Shown here one piece after another: positions 49,065 to 62,874 of a stretch of DNA of 64,000 nt. The translations under genes were made by a program, and so were the position numbers. The notes beneath the pieces are model-generated. The model made no database searches, was not told where the DNA came from, and saw only the letters and a list, made by a program, of their open reading frames with translations. The stretch is from Cheilinus undulatus (taxonomy: Eukaryota > Chordata > Actinopteri > Labriformes > Labridae). The stretch is taken from contig NC_054866.1 of assembly GCF_018320785.1 (NCBI RefSeq), forward strand, positions 11,249,385-11,313,384, read 5' to 3'. How positions within the stretch are numbered: position 1 is the first letter of the stretch; every line of letters starts with the position of its first letter.

Positions 49065-51460
49065 GGGACAGGTTATATTTCAGTATTTTTATTACAACAT
49101 AATCTTCATGTCTCAAACAACACATCTTATTACCTACAAAAATGCACAGACCTGTGCTAGTTTCATATAGCACAGACTCATACAGTGGCAATGAAACAAA
49201 ATTTACATGACCATACGCAGCATCATGTGCTGGTACCGTGTGGATGCATTTACAGGTCAGGGTGCTTCCAACAGCCAACAGGTGTACAAGTCATTAAAAC
49301 GATTCCCTCTCCTATGAAAAAGGCAAGTTTTAGGAACTAATGCAGCATCTTTCTCCACCTTAGACTGACCATTTACACTGTATTTGACTACATTCTTTCA
49401 TTTATAATAATTTATACACAGGTGAGTGTTGGAGGCCCCCCCTTCAAGATTTGCACAGAAAAGAGACAAAAGACAGACTGTTTTCATTGACAGGCACACA
49501 TCCTCTCTGTGCACATGCCTGTCACTCACAGGAATCACTCAAGTATCCGACCCTATGCTTAGCCCACATTCGTTCACGCACTCTGTGCTGCTATCAACAT
49601 GACCTGGGATTTATGGAGGTAGGGGCTGTCCCCGATGACTCTCAAAAACTCTTACTGATGTCAAACAAATAAAATAAAACACACAGAAGAAGAAACATAA
49701 AAAAATATAATAATAATTAAAAAAAATGTTCTGACATTTGGATGAAAAAAAACAACAACATGAAGACAAACTAAGCCAGCAAGATGCTCTTGGTCCAGTC
49801 TGTGTTACATTCACAAACCCTGCCCCAACAGTGTCTCTGCTGTAGCACAGGAGTTGTTCCCAGTTCTTGTGCCGATAACCTCGACCAGACGATGTGGACC
49901 GCGCTCTTCTGAATACTTTAAGATAACGAAGGACTCACTGTCACCACTTCCTATGTAACCCAGGGAACCAAAGACGGTCACTGAGGCATCATGGTCCCCT
50001 AGTTTGTTACAACTGTAATGTTGTGTTTCCACCAAACTCTTAGACTTCAATGCTGATGCTTTAATACCGATCTCTGTGGTGAACTTCAGCACAAACAACA
50101 GTCAAGGCTTTTCATTCACAGCCTCGCTGTTTGTGCATGGAATATACGAGTAATGTTACATAATCTCCAAGAGTGAAAGCAGATGAAGTGTGGCGAGCTA
50201 TTTTAACTGGAAAAGAGAAGAAAAGGGAAGAGTGCATGGTTTATAAACCCATGAAACAGCACTGATTTGGTCTAAAAATGACACTTTGTAGTAGAGCTGC
50301 ACCATATTGACTATAAAAAGAACATTTTTCAATAGTTTGCAGCTTACAAGGCTGCCTTGAAAAAGAGATTTCTGCAAGAGATAAGGAAAAAGAAATCTCA
50401 AAGATTGCAGCCTCAGATTTTAAACCATCATCCTGTTTACTTCTGTTTTCATGCATCCATTTTCAGATTTCAAAAAGCACCATGTAACAACGCAATGCTC
50501 CACTTCCCAAAGCCACCATGCTGTTTTGAGGCTTACATTGGTGAACAACACGGGACAGATAAGATAAAGAAACCAGCGCCAGTTTGTAGAATTAAACATT
50601 GAGTGTTTTTTAAACAAACATGTCTGTAGCTGTGTAGCTTTGGCTTCAATGTAAACTAACATCTATAAGAGATAGATTATTTGGTAGAAAATAAATAAGA
50701 TATTAAGTTATGAACACCTTGCACTAAGTCAGATTGTCACTTTTGAGAAAATTCAACAGAAAAAGCCCACATGACGTTTTGTTGGCTGATGAGTAAAGTG
50801 CCTCCTCTGCTGAAAAACGCTCTGGTCTGAGAAGAATCACGGGATAAAAACTCTTCAGTGGAACAAAAGTGCTGGTCCATGCCCTTCTACCTTGCCTACA
50901 TAATCCAATGAGCACCTCTACTATTGTACAAAGTTCCTTACTGGGACACAAAAGGGGTCCTGGGGCTTGAACGGGACCATGAGACATAAGAAGAAAGAAT
51001 AAAAGACAATGTCTGGTGGCCTAAGTTCAAATAGCAGAGCTGGGCTGCAGGTTGAGAACATTTTCATTTGTTTGGTTAAATTAACTGACAGCACATATCT
51101 GCCTTTGAAGAAGAAGACGACATAAAACAATTAAATAAAAGTTCATCACAGAGGCCAAAGTTCTCCATCCACAGGGACTGGGCCCTGGATCTGGTGTGTG
51201 GGTGTGTGCGAGCTGGCTAAAATGAAGCCGTCCTGCTTCACACACATGAACACATGAGCGTCACGCATCCTCGTATCACAACAACAACAACAACACAGAG
51301 TTCAGATGAGTTCATGTTGTGAGTGTATTTGTGTTGGTGAGGATGGTCAGGCACATAGCTGTTTGTTTCACATCCAGAATGTGCACGTGTGAGTGTGTTT
51401 ATCATGAGGGTCTTTAGCAGGTGCAGTGTCTCCCCCTGCTGGCTGTTAGTGTCTGTGAGT
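49065..51460 (-). other. per2: per2 3' untranslated region
   Basis: Lies directly downstream of the per2 stop on the minus strand. AATAAA at 49092-49087 (TTTATT on plus) is the likely polyadenylation signal, giving about 2.4 kb. A short (ACA)n run is at 51279-51296. Earlier signals may also be used. Confidence 0.5.
51431..51442 (-). promoter_or_regulatory. CTCF-like core motif after the per2 stop
   Basis: The minus strand reads CCAGCAGGGGGA, close to the CTCF core. It lies 19 bases past the per2 stop codon, in the opposite orientation to the sites at 6424, 7501 and 28555. Confidence 0.3.
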
Positions 51461-54400
51461 TCAGGAGCCAGCTTCCTGTTGAGGCTGAGAAGCCTCTGAT
51501 TGGCTCTGGGTGTTCTGGTCCTCTTGGCGCAGCTCCTCACCAAGCTCACTCATGTCCATGTCTGGCAGATCCTCCTCAATTGGAGCTGCCGCGTCTTCGC
51601 AGTACACACATTCCTAAATAATCAAACAAAGGATATGTTGAATATGCTGAAGTGTTTTTTCTCATCACATCTTCATGCATACAGTATCTAAATTCCACTG
51701 CCAAGGGCTTCCAATCAAAACAATGATGTTTACTACTTTTAAATTGAATGACAGTGACTATACAGTGTATTTACTTCACAGTAAACAGATGTCTTGATTT
51801 CACTAATAACTTTAACATAATGAGGAAGAAAAGCTGTAAATCCAGGTTTGCAATCACTTCCACTGTGAACCCAGAAAGGCTGAAATTAGTTTAGAAAATT
51901 CTATATATTGAATATCTGCAAAAATAAAATATCAAGGATCCTACACCCTTTTAAAATTTAAATTTAAGACTTTTTAAGACCTGAACAGAAGTGGAAAAAA
52001 ATCCTAGACTATTGTACTTAAGTAAAAGTAGAGTAACTTTGAATAAAATATACTTAAGTAGGAGTAAAAGTAGTAATCTATAAATCTACTTAACTAGTAG
52101 TAAAAAGTAAGTCATTTAAAACTTATTAAAATTACTTAGTACTGCAGTAAAATACGATATTTTCCGAATGTGAAATAACCACAAGAGAATATTAATCTTT
52201 ACCCAGGTTGTTTTTATAGGGTGAGACTTAACTTAAAGTCAAATGCAACAGCTGTTAGAGGATGAAATGTGGAGTCATTCTCTCGCTACTGACCGTCATG
52301 TCAAGTAAAAGAAGAGGTACTGACTTTGAGAAGTACTCAAAAAAAGTATGAGTACACAAAAGCTATTCTTTCCACCCCTGGACCTGAACTTATAAAAATC
52401 AATGCCCCCTTTTTGGTCAAAAATGAAAGGTACGTGAGATTTCTCAATTCACCAGACCTAAGCAAAAAAAAAAAAAATGCAATTTAATCGGCTGTTTATG
52501 CCATGTCAAACTGAATAAGGACAAAGACATTTTTGGACTATAAACACCTAAATTTGGTGATTTCTGGCACATTTAATGCATCTAATCGATAAATATACGG
52601 TTAACTGATATTTATAAAAATATATTTTAGCAGTTAAGCTAAGCCGTGTCCAAACAGTTTAATTATTAAAAAGGAGAATAATGCTTTCTATAAAGGAGGA
52701 CTTTTCAAAATGAGGATGAGCTTTTATGCAATGGTAGCCTTGACATTAGAGAACTTCACTAGTGTAGTGTACAATAAGCTTAATTTAGGAAACTTTGAGA
52801 ATCCAACACTGAACTCCCTGAACTATTTGCATGAATATTTATGAAACAATTTGTGTGTACAGATTGCAGTGCTGTAAATGCCATTAACTGCCAGGTGGAC
52901 AAACACACACAAAAAGAATGATCAATATCATAAAGTTGAATAGAAAATGAAGATTGGATGAAAAGAATGCCTCTTAATTTAAGACCTTTGAAAGTTTAAA
53001 TGAGACTTTTAAAGGTGTCCAATTAAAGACCTTTAAGACTTTTCAAGAATAAGCAGGAAACCTGCTGGCATTTTAAACAAATTTCTTCTATAATTTCAAA
53101 AAGACATTAGACTAATAATTTTCTACTTCCTTTGATTTTGCTTTTACCTTATTTTTAGTCACAGGCTTTGCCAACTACTACATGTAGCTCTTAACAACAC
53201 AAGATGGGAAAAAAACTGCAAGCTGCAAAACTATTACACGGAAAATAAATAAGGGACACCTCCAGTTATCTGAGACTTTATGTTCCTTGTTTTACCCATA
53301 CTGACCCATGACCCCCAAACCAAGGTATGAACTGAACCGTAACGTCTGTGAACGTTACACTCCTACTGAAAACAGATCTTCAAGATACAAGTAAGTTTGT
53401 GGTAAAGACCTTGACATTGATAGCAGCTGGTAGACCTCCCCTCCTCATCCAGGGGTGCTCCTCCACAAGCTCTCGCCGCTGGTCTGAGGTGAAGTGAGGC
53501 TGGTTCTTTTGCATCTGCCTTAACCTTTCCTTGTCCTCCCGCAGAACCCTCTGGATATCCCTGCAGGTCAGAAAGCACAACAAATCAAAGTCATGGCAAA
53601 GTATGTAACCTTACTTTTTTTTTTACTGTAAAATATCTGTATTAAGAAAGGCCTCCTTGTTCTGTTTTAAATCACACCTTGTTCTAAAGTTGACTTCATG
53701 CATGACTCACCTGGATGGCATTTGATACGTCATCATGACTTTGTCGTCAGCATTGGCCATGAGCAGCCAGAGTGGCTCTTGAAGAACATATTTAATGAAA
53801 TGATCTCCGTCCCCTTGTGATGAGACTTGGGCCTGGGACTGACAACTGTCAGAGCTCCCCTCGCCTCTCATCTTGGTTTTGGCCTTCGTCTTGTGATCAT
53901 GCTCCAGGGAATCAACACTGCCAAAGTATTTACTTGTGTTGCTGCTTCCTGTACACGGTCAAAGAGAGACGAGGGCAAAATCAAAAACAGATCAAACGTA
54001 GGAACTGTTAAGAAATTAAAATAATATTTTAATACCAGCTTATCAGAAATAAGGAGTGAAATTAAAGTATACTGGGGGTTATTTGTCAAACTTAAAAGGT
54101 TATTGACCTGTTCTGCTCCCAGAAGCTCCACTAGCTGATGTTCCACAGCCTGAGCCGGATCCTAAGCCTGACCCTGAGCCTGAACCAGAGCCAGAACCTG
54201 ATCCCATGGAGCCGGAGGTGGCTGATCCCGTGCCAGAGTGAGAGTCCTCCTGCTCCTGCAGCAGGATGTCTAGCAAGTCACAGGATGAGGAGTTTCCATC
54301 GCTGTGGGCTCCATCTCCTGGAGAATCCACCTGAAACACAAGAAAGCCAACCATCAGAGACAAAGCCTCAAACTTCAGAGTTACCATATAAAACCTTTTA

Positions 54401-57400
54401 TATGTGAATGTGTAAGAACCATGTATTTATGAAGCTGCTAAATGGATTTAAACTTGAAGCACTAATCCACAGTCATGAATGATAATGGCATCTCTCACCT
54501 GTTGGAGACTTTCTGTCTTGGATGTTCCTCCCATCTTTTCCCCTGCTGCTACTGAACTGTTGCCCTGGATTCCAGCTGAGGGTACTGTGCTGTCCTGTCT
54601 TTCCACTGACCGCTGTCCCTCCTCCATGCTTAGCAGGTTGAGCTGCAGCGGCGAGCTGCATCGCGACTCAAACAGTGGCGGTGATGTAGCAGGCTCCCTC
54701 GCTCCAGAGGCCGGGGTGGAGGAGCGTGAAGCTGCTCCTTCTCGGGGCTCCGCCGCCAGGGCTTTAGGAGGCTCGGCGGTAAGGCTGTAGGTGAAGGGTT
54801 GGGCTGGATACGGGGCTTGAGCCACAAACTGAGTCTGCACTGGGAAAGACGGCTGGGCAGCAAAGGGTTGTTGGGTAGTGTAGGCAGGTTGAGGGGTCTG
54901 GAAAGGCTGCTGAGTAGTGTAAGCAGTCTGAGGAGCCTGGAAAGGCTGGGGGGTAGAAAAGGGGGTCTGAGCAGTTTGGAATGGCTGCTGGGGGGTGAAA
55001 GCAGTCTGTACAGGGAACGGCTGCTGGCCATTGAAAGGGGCCTGTGTTTGCATGGTGTAGGCTGGCTGTGGAGGCTGAAAGGGTTGTGGAGTTGTGTAAG
55101 AAGGTTGTGTCTGGGTCTGCTCAGAGAAGAACATGGGTCTTGGAGCAGCCCCCAGCTGCCCTATTTGACCTAACTGTCCTATTTGGGGAAAGAGGTAATT
55201 GGGTAACACCAAAGCCACCATAGGTGTAACAATAGGTGCAGGAAATGCTGTGGCAGTGGGTGGGGCTTGAGTGCTCTGACCTTCTCCAAATCCTGCAGAA
55301 AGAGAGGGGTCAGGGCGGGGAGCCTGAGCCGGGGCAGTGGGTGCTGGGGGGTAGAGAGGGTAGGCAGGCACCATGGCTGGGTAGGAAACATTAAAAGCTG
55401 ACTGGGATGCTTCTGAAGGAGACCACGACGTTTGGTTGAGACCCTGCAGAGGGGGCCGGGGTTTGCGATTTGATATAGCACTGTCTGATGAGTCAGGATG
55501 CTTCATCCGGGGCTTCTTGGACTTCCTGTTACGGTTGCCTTTCTTGGCAGTAGTCTCTGGCCTGGTGGGGCCCTGTTTGGCAGTGCCTCGTGGTCCAGTT
55601 GTTTCTGAGATAACACAGAGATCAGATAATTAATATCAGGTAAAACTTTACAATGCTACTAACTAGAATTTTGGCTCTCCTGCATAAACTAAGGACTAAA
55701 CTGGCTACTGTAGGCATGCACAGTGTTTTCTGCACAATGTCAGTGTTGGCAGAGAATTGCTCAAAGAGTAAATTTTCTGTACAAGAAGATATGCGCTTTT
55801 TGCTGATTTGTACAGCTGATTCATAAACCATACATATTTGGCAGAATTAGTTTTTTTCAAGCCTCCCTATTCATCACATAACTTGGAAAGATCTCTCACA
55901 AAATGTGCCATGCTTTGGTAGCAGTGGTAAACCTTGTACATAGACTGGATTTAGCCTGACCCTGCTGTCAATGAACTGAATTTTTGGTCCTATCTACAGA
56001 TTGTAACAGCTGGTAAATATCACTAAATATGTAATTATTATGCCTTGAAACAGCACTGTAAATACCTCAAATGTTAAATCAGCATACCTTCAGCGATGAC
56101 TGGACCTCTCTGCTTGTGCAGATATGTGGAACAGTCCTTCTGGAAGGCCCTGGCATTATGGACCTCTCTGAAGCGGTTGAGGAAGGCTTGCTCCTCTTTC
56201 TGCGTGTGTGCAGCCAACACCTGTTTAGTCAACCCCAGCCGCTTGTAGGCCTCCTTCTCCTGGCTGGGTGGGGACACCACGCTGACAGGCAGAGGTGGGG
56301 GTGCAGGACTCTCTGCCACGTCTTCAATAATTTCTGTGGAAAGAAGAAGAAGATGTAAATATAAGATAGAGAATTGTTCATGTATCATATGCTGTACTGG
56401 GTATGTGTCACATGTCAACACTCACCAGACTCTGGCTGGGGTTTCTTGTCTCCCACATGGACGATGGTGCTGCTATAGCTGCACTGCGAGGTGATAGACA
56501 CTACGCTCTCAGCTTTGCTGGGCAAAGTGAGGGGTGCTAGGGTACCGCCGACCACAGCAGCTGCTCCAGATGGAGGCTTTTTGGATGCTTTCATGTTTGA
56601 TAGACCCGGCTGAGCATCAAGCATCAAAGTGTCTGTATTGGGAGAGAAAATCCTGTTAACTCCAGACTTACTGAGCAGTTGAACACGTACGTGTGCACAG
56701 TTGTAAACATCAGTCTTATATCCATTATCATTTTTGGAAATGTTACAATGAATCTAAGTGCAGCTCAACTTCAACTACATTACTTACCAACATCAGTTCT
56801 CTTCATTTCATTATCATCTTAGTAGCTAATGTGACTAATAGAAAGTTCAGGCTTCTATCTAATATGGCTATTGCTGCTAATTCTAAGCACGCTGTGACCA
56901 TCATTTATGAAATTATAGACATCCAAGCCATAAATGCATGCTATCCATTGTTGTTGCTTGCTTGCTTCCTGCACCTTCCTCTTTTCTATTTATTTATCTA
57001 CCTCTTCTCTTTTTTGTATCTCCCACTTCTCTCTTTCTGCATTTTCCACTTCTCTCTTCATGCACCCCCCTCTTCTGTCTTTCAGCATTTCTCTCTATCC
57101 CTTCATAACCCCAACACTGCTTCAGCTGAGTGCCAGTTAAAACAAAGTTTTTTGTTGTCACTGAAACTTTGCTTTGTTCTGAGGTCATGGTGGATTAATG
57201 AGTCTATCTTTATAACTAATACAACAAAGAGTACTGTCTAGATCTGCCCTCTTTGTAAGGTGTCTTGAGAAAACTTTGGTAATCTATTATCATTCCATAA
57301 ATGGATTATTTATTAAGCTTTTTTCATGCGCATACCTGGATTTGTGTCCTGAGGCCCATGCATGCCATCATCTAAGACCTTCTTTTCATCATCTGAGTTA

Positions 57401-60400
57401 GAGGAGGTGGTGTTTGAAGAGAACTGGTACTTCCGCTTCACTGTGATGGGGATGTTACAACTCTCCAGGTACCTGAGAGAGAAAAATATGTTTAATCAGA
57501 GAGTTCATGCCTCACATATTAGACCTTTTAACAGTCATGCTTCAAAATAACAGACATTAGCCCTCACCTGATGACACTATCGAGGCAGCTGATCTGCTGG
57601 TACGAGTGGACTGTCTGGTCCTTACAGGGGAAGTCCTCAATGGTGGCTGCAGCACTGTCTCTAGTCTGTAGAGGGGGCGCCGAGTCCTTCAGGCGAACTA
57701 CTGGACTCTTCTGAGCCACAACTGGGAGGAAAGACAGGGACACGTCAGAAATGCACAAAGGTAGACAGAAAGTTAATGCAAATATATGAAGCCAGATATT
57801 CAACAGTTTAGCTTTGTTCTGCTTTAAATTTGATATTTCATTATGTTTGACTGCCATGCAAATAATTCATTATTCCTGCAGAATGTGCATCCATATAACC
57901 CTGACTACTTTATTTTAGAGAATGAGATGATAGAGAGAGATACACCTCATCTTTAGATGTTTTTAGGTACAACTTTAAGACTTTTTGATGATGGCTCAAA
58001 GCCGAGGGACATTTTGTGAGAAGATCCTGAAGTCTGAGGGAAAAGTGCAATCAAATAGTTTGTTGTACTGCTATGATTTGCCTTTCTGGCCTAAATTACT
58101 TGTGTTTAACTTAGAGATTCTCCTTGTGAGGAACTTTCAAAACCACTACATAAAGTCATCATTTCAGTGAACTCACTGTCAGCTGCCTTCTTCAGCTCAG
58201 GTTTGGAAGGTGATGGTAGAGGTGAAGATGAAGGGGAACGAAGGCCGACCTGGGAGTCCTGGTTCTTCAGCATGTGAACCCCTTTACAAATCTCCTGGAA
58301 CGTCCTGGGAGGCTTGGTCTTGCCTGTCTCCTCTGCAGTCTTCTTTGCTGTGATGTTCCCATTGCTTTCGCTGGATGAACTAATGCTCACCAACTGCTCG
58401 TGGGAACCATTGCTGCCATGGCTGCCATAACCACTGGAGCCCATGTTATGGACCGGCTGCAGGTAGAGAATATTTTTATAATAACCGTCACATATAGGTA
58501 TGAAAATGTCTATTTAAGTGGGAGAAAAGAGTGTTTTTGTGTGCCATACCTGGAGCAGCAGCCGGTGTATCTGTTCACTTATTTCCTGGATGTCTGAGTC
58601 CATGATCTTCCCTCCATGAAAAGCTGGTGCAGCAAACACATCTTCATTCACAGGACCCCTGAAAAACACAACCGCACTGTCAGCCAGCATGTTCAAAATG
58701 ACCTATATTAAAACAACAACTATTCAAATGGTCACACCAGGATACTCACATTCGAACTTTGTGCCTGCCGATGACAAAGGAGACCTTGCGGCTCCAGGGG
58801 TTTACAAAGCTGGACCAGCTGGTGTCGATAGTGATGTACTCGCCATTTCTTGCACAGAAGCGGATCGAGGAGTGGTCAAACGGCTGACCTGCATACTGCA
58901 GCACTGTTGGCAACAAATGATAAAGCATGCATTAGAGACAACAATAAGGATGAGGTTTCTGCTTGTTAAAAGATAGTTTTTCCTCGCCACTGAATCTAAA
59001 ATAATTGTTGCCTAGTTCTGAGCTCAGGCTGGGTCTACCTTTAAAAAGACTGTAAAGTACTGTAGCCCCAGTATATAAGCTGCAGTCTGTTTTTGAAATC
59101 TGTCAACTATCGACTATCTTGCCCATTAATTCAGTAGTTGAGCTCTCGGCCTGAAAGTTGCACTGCCCTCCTCTGCCCATCACCTGCTGTCCTTACTAAG
59201 TAGTGTTCTTTGTCAAATTAGCGCTACACAAGGTTTATTTACTCAACAATATACTTTGTTTTCTTTAAATGCATGGTTATGACGAAACAAGGGGGAAAAG
59301 CGGTTAAAAAGTGGCGCAAACCACCGCCAGTGTGGTTTGTGTTATGTATTCCAGCACGTTCTTCAGGTGTCTCAGCACTTTATACTGGTATAAAAGTCAC
59401 CCTATGGATAAGCTGTAGCCAACTTTTCAGATGAAAAATAGGTATTGAAAAGCAATAACATAGAGTACATTCTTGATCTGCCTAAATTGGTGGTATACAA
59501 ATAAGGACTGATGTGAGTGACTGAAAGGATTTAATGTGAGGCATCTCAGTCGTTTTACATGGTTCAGTAATAGTACTGAACTATTTCAATACTTCAAAGC
59601 ATCTCAAACTGGTTATCAATGAGGCAACTACAATCTTGACTCCAGTATTAACCGATTACAAAACTAGAAAGTAAGTCAAAAGTAAATAAATAATTTTATC
59701 AAATTATGTCAGTGAAGGTGTTCTTACCCTTTCGATGTACAGCTAGCATCAGTGGTCGGTCACTTGGGTGTAAATTGAGCAGCACAGGGGTCCCGATCAG
59801 GTCCTGAGGGAGGTAACCCAACAAAGGAACAGCCCTGAAGAAAAAAAAACATCAAAATGTTAACCAAAGGGAAAAAACATCATGAACATGGTTGTGGTTC
59901 TTGCTGTGCACCTCTTAGGTCTCAGATTCTCCTTCTCTAAAATAAATAAACCAACCACCAACAAAAGATTGCTTTTTTCTGGTTGCCACTGGCTTTTTAA
60001 ATGTGTAATTTCTTTTAAACCTCTTCTTTTATTAGTTTCTTTCATGTTGTATTTCTTGTTGATTGGATCAAATTTACTGTTCGCTGACAAACAAAGTGCT
60101 CCTCACAGGGATAATAAAGACGACCATAGACTACTTTATCAGTTTTCCATGCAACAAAAGCAAAGTGCAGCCTACACAATGAGAAGGAAACAGCTGTACT
60201 CACCTCTCATCCACATCCTGGAACACACAGTTAGGGGTGTGCGTTGTGGTGAAGATCCGCTTGTCAGGGGGGATTCTGGGTGCTGGTGAGAGAAAAGAAA
60301 GAAAGAAAGCATGCAATGGTGACTCTAGTACAGCTGCTTTATTCAATTTTTAATTATTGCTATATTAATAATCAGGCAATAAATGCTATTTGAACTGATC

Positions 60401-62874
60401 AGTTCATAAAACATTTGGATAACATTTTGAAATGGAGAAATACTAGTTATTATATGTAAAGTGATTATCATATATGCCAGTTGCCACAGCTCTGCTCATA
60501 CTTCTCTACAATTACAGTTATCCACATGAATCATAAGTTTGATTGAATGAAAATTCTTTCTTAACTTAGTAAAAGTGACTGAAGTCACACTGATCACTTG
60601 TTTGACGAACAGTCAAGAGGTGCATAACTTTAAACAAAGCTGCTGAATGAATTGTGGAACAGTGTTTGGTCCAGTGTATCCTAGAGAAGATAATGACAGA
60701 AGTAGAGCAGCTTCTTTCCTCATTATTTAGAGAATTTAAACAGCTCCAATTATGGCATACTCAAATACTACTGAGTTGTTTCACTCAGTTATTAACCTTC
60801 ATAAACAAAAAGGACCAGATGGACCTTGTATCTAGGAAACTAGAGAAGAAATAAACAAAATGGAGGATTCTTACCAGTGGAAACGGAAATTTTTTATCAA
60901 GTTTTCCAAACCCTGTGTGCTCTTGGAGAAGTTCTAGTGACCACCCTGGATGCTTACTAAGAGTGTTAATCCAGATACGTCATTGCTGATTCACAAAATG
61001 TGTTTCCACTGCAAAAATTGCAGTTTCCTTAAATCAATTCCCTGATTTTTCCACCTCCTCTAAGAATATATTTTTTTCTGATATAAGTAGTATTAATTTT
61101 CCATTTTCAAGTGTTTCCAGGCACTTTTTCTGTAAGCAACTTGAAAATGTACATACAAACTGGTGGCTAGAAATCCCACTACTGTAATGTCAGACTATCT
61201 GAGAATGGGACTCACCTTCATATCCAGAGTGCACCCTTTCAGCCAGCAGGAGGCAGCAGAACTGTTCCTCGCCCAGCTCAGCATCCTGGACTTTCATTAG
61301 GTAAGGAGTCATACGGAATGGATAGTACTGGAGATCTCCTTCATGCTCCTTTCCACCACTGCAGGATAAAGAAATGTTTCAGTCACTGTTTGCTAAAAGT
61401 ATAATGAGTCCTAATGCAAAGATGCTTTCAAAAGATGTAATACTTTGCATCCAAAATTTGGAGCCATTTTGCAAACTAACAAAAACTTTTCTTCAGTTGT
61501 TTAATATTGAAAAAAAATAAGAAATGACGCTTTGCATGCTGAAGTTTTTTAAATTTATATAACTGCAATGACATCACAATTTCAACTGTAGCTGTAATGT
61601 CCTCAATGGCCACTAGATGGCGAAACAGTTGCAAAGCTCACAGCTGCTGACTTCCTCCCTCTTCTCAGTGACACTGTGCTGACTCAGAGCTTGTTTGAGC
61701 AGGAAACTATGGATCAAAGAAGCTGCAGCCACTGCCACTCACCTGATGCGGCAAAAGAAGGATTTCTCCTGCATGCACTCCGTGGGAGACGACTCTGAAT
61801 TAGAGAGAGAGAAGGTGGGATGAATATATCACCAAATGCATAAGACTGACTACCTGTTAACCCCCCTCCTCTCTGTTAGTCATCCATATTTAACAGACTG
61901 TGGACAAGACTGCCTCTTTAACAAAAAAATACGTAAACAAAGTGAGATGCTATAGAGTCAAGAGTTTTCTGCTCTTATGCAACTGAAAATTACAGTCCAA
62001 ATTACATAGAGATCCTTTCTACTTTGACATAGCTGTAGCAATAACTGCCTCCATGTCAAATTATAGTAAATTGTTACGACTTCAAAATCACCCTTAATAC
62101 CAAAATTGCACTTAAAAACTGCAGCTTTAGATGTCAGAAGGCAACAACAAACTCAAAAAACAGTTACATAAATGATGAAGACGCAAATTTCTGATAGCTG
62201 ATTTTGGATTAGGAATGTTTATCATTTGGATGTACTGCTCTTACAGACAGAGCCACTACTAACAGCTCTAACATGCAATGCCAAAAATAACATCATAAGA
62301 CATTGAAGGGCATCTGCAAAGGGTTGCATTAGCTCTACATGACAGTAACCAAGGGTTACACCAATGTATAATTATGTGTCATCTGATTATGTGGCAAGTG
62401 TGTGTGAGTGGGCTTGTCTGTTATTGGGTGATTGAGCATGTTAATGTAATATGTGCTATGTGTGTATGAGCATGTGTGTGGGGGTGGGTCATGTGTAGGA
62501 AATAGATGCTTGTGCTTGCAGGTGTTACAGATCGTGTTCCATGTGGCCTCTCCACGTGCCCTTTCATAGGTGATGGAGATAATTTCAAACAGTATAAGGG
62601 AGACTGTTTCAATTTTGAATAAAATATACAAGATTACAATAATTATAATTAATATCTGGGGAGAGTTAATACCTGCTCCAGTGCACATGCTCCATGAGGG
62701 CAGGCGGTAAGGTGTGGTGAAGCTGTAGAACACACTGACGTCCTGCGGCGTTAAAAACTCCACAAACTTGGCGTTGTTAAACACTTCACGTTTGCAATTC
62801 AAGATGGTTGCCGCCTGGTCCGAAATGTAAACAATCTTCCCCGTGATAAGTGAGACAGCCACAGCAAATATATC
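51461..62874 (-). CDS. per2: Period circadian protein 2, 3' 17 exons (5' part outside window)
   Basis: PER2 pairs with CRY to inhibit CLOCK-BMAL1. Exons in order: 62874-62673, 61794-61743, 61358-61216, 60282-60204, 59834-59728, 58903-58750, 58658-58550, 58456-58177, 57721-57568, 57472-57336, 56632-56426, 56333-56088, 55604-54499, 54330-54108, 53948-53711, 53560-53410, 51613-51461. They total 3,741 nt (1,246 residues plus stop), in frame. The first exon is within PAS-A; PAS-B spans about 60282-58750 ([34 protein letters not shown]). Next come [14 protein letters not shown], a degron-like motif (58456-58177), the CK1 ladder [16 protein letters not shown] (56632-56426), a long QPF-rich exon, an LDILL box with a Gly-Ser run, and the CRY-binding C-terminus with CVYCE. 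Some blocks resemble PER1, but hes6/cab39 linkage and the degron favour per2. Confidence 0.9.
51986..52380. mobile_element. Non-autonomous hAT-type element with perfect target duplication
   Basis: Ends CAGAAGTGGAAA and TTTCCACCCCTG form the inverted repeat. The exact octamer GACCTGAA flanks both sides (51978-51985 and 52381-52388). The interior carries TACTTAAGTAAAAGTAGAGT motifs. At 395 bp it is the best-preserved member of the family also seen at 4337-5440. It lies in the last per2 intron. Confidence 0.8.
61610..61622 (+). promoter_or_regulatory. CTCF-like core motif in a per2 intron
   Basis: CCACTAGATGGCG, identical to the 13-mer at 6424-6436. Motif only; the exact recurrence may mean it travels within a repeat. 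Confidence 0.3.

Noticed and set aside
54630..55481. Several long overlapping frames on both strands
   Set aside because: Shadows of the repetitive QPF-rich per2 exon.
62356..62672. Open frame continuing past the first visible per2 exon
   Set aside because: A GT donor follows GGAGCAG at 62673; the continuation is intronic low-complexity sequence and is not PER-like.
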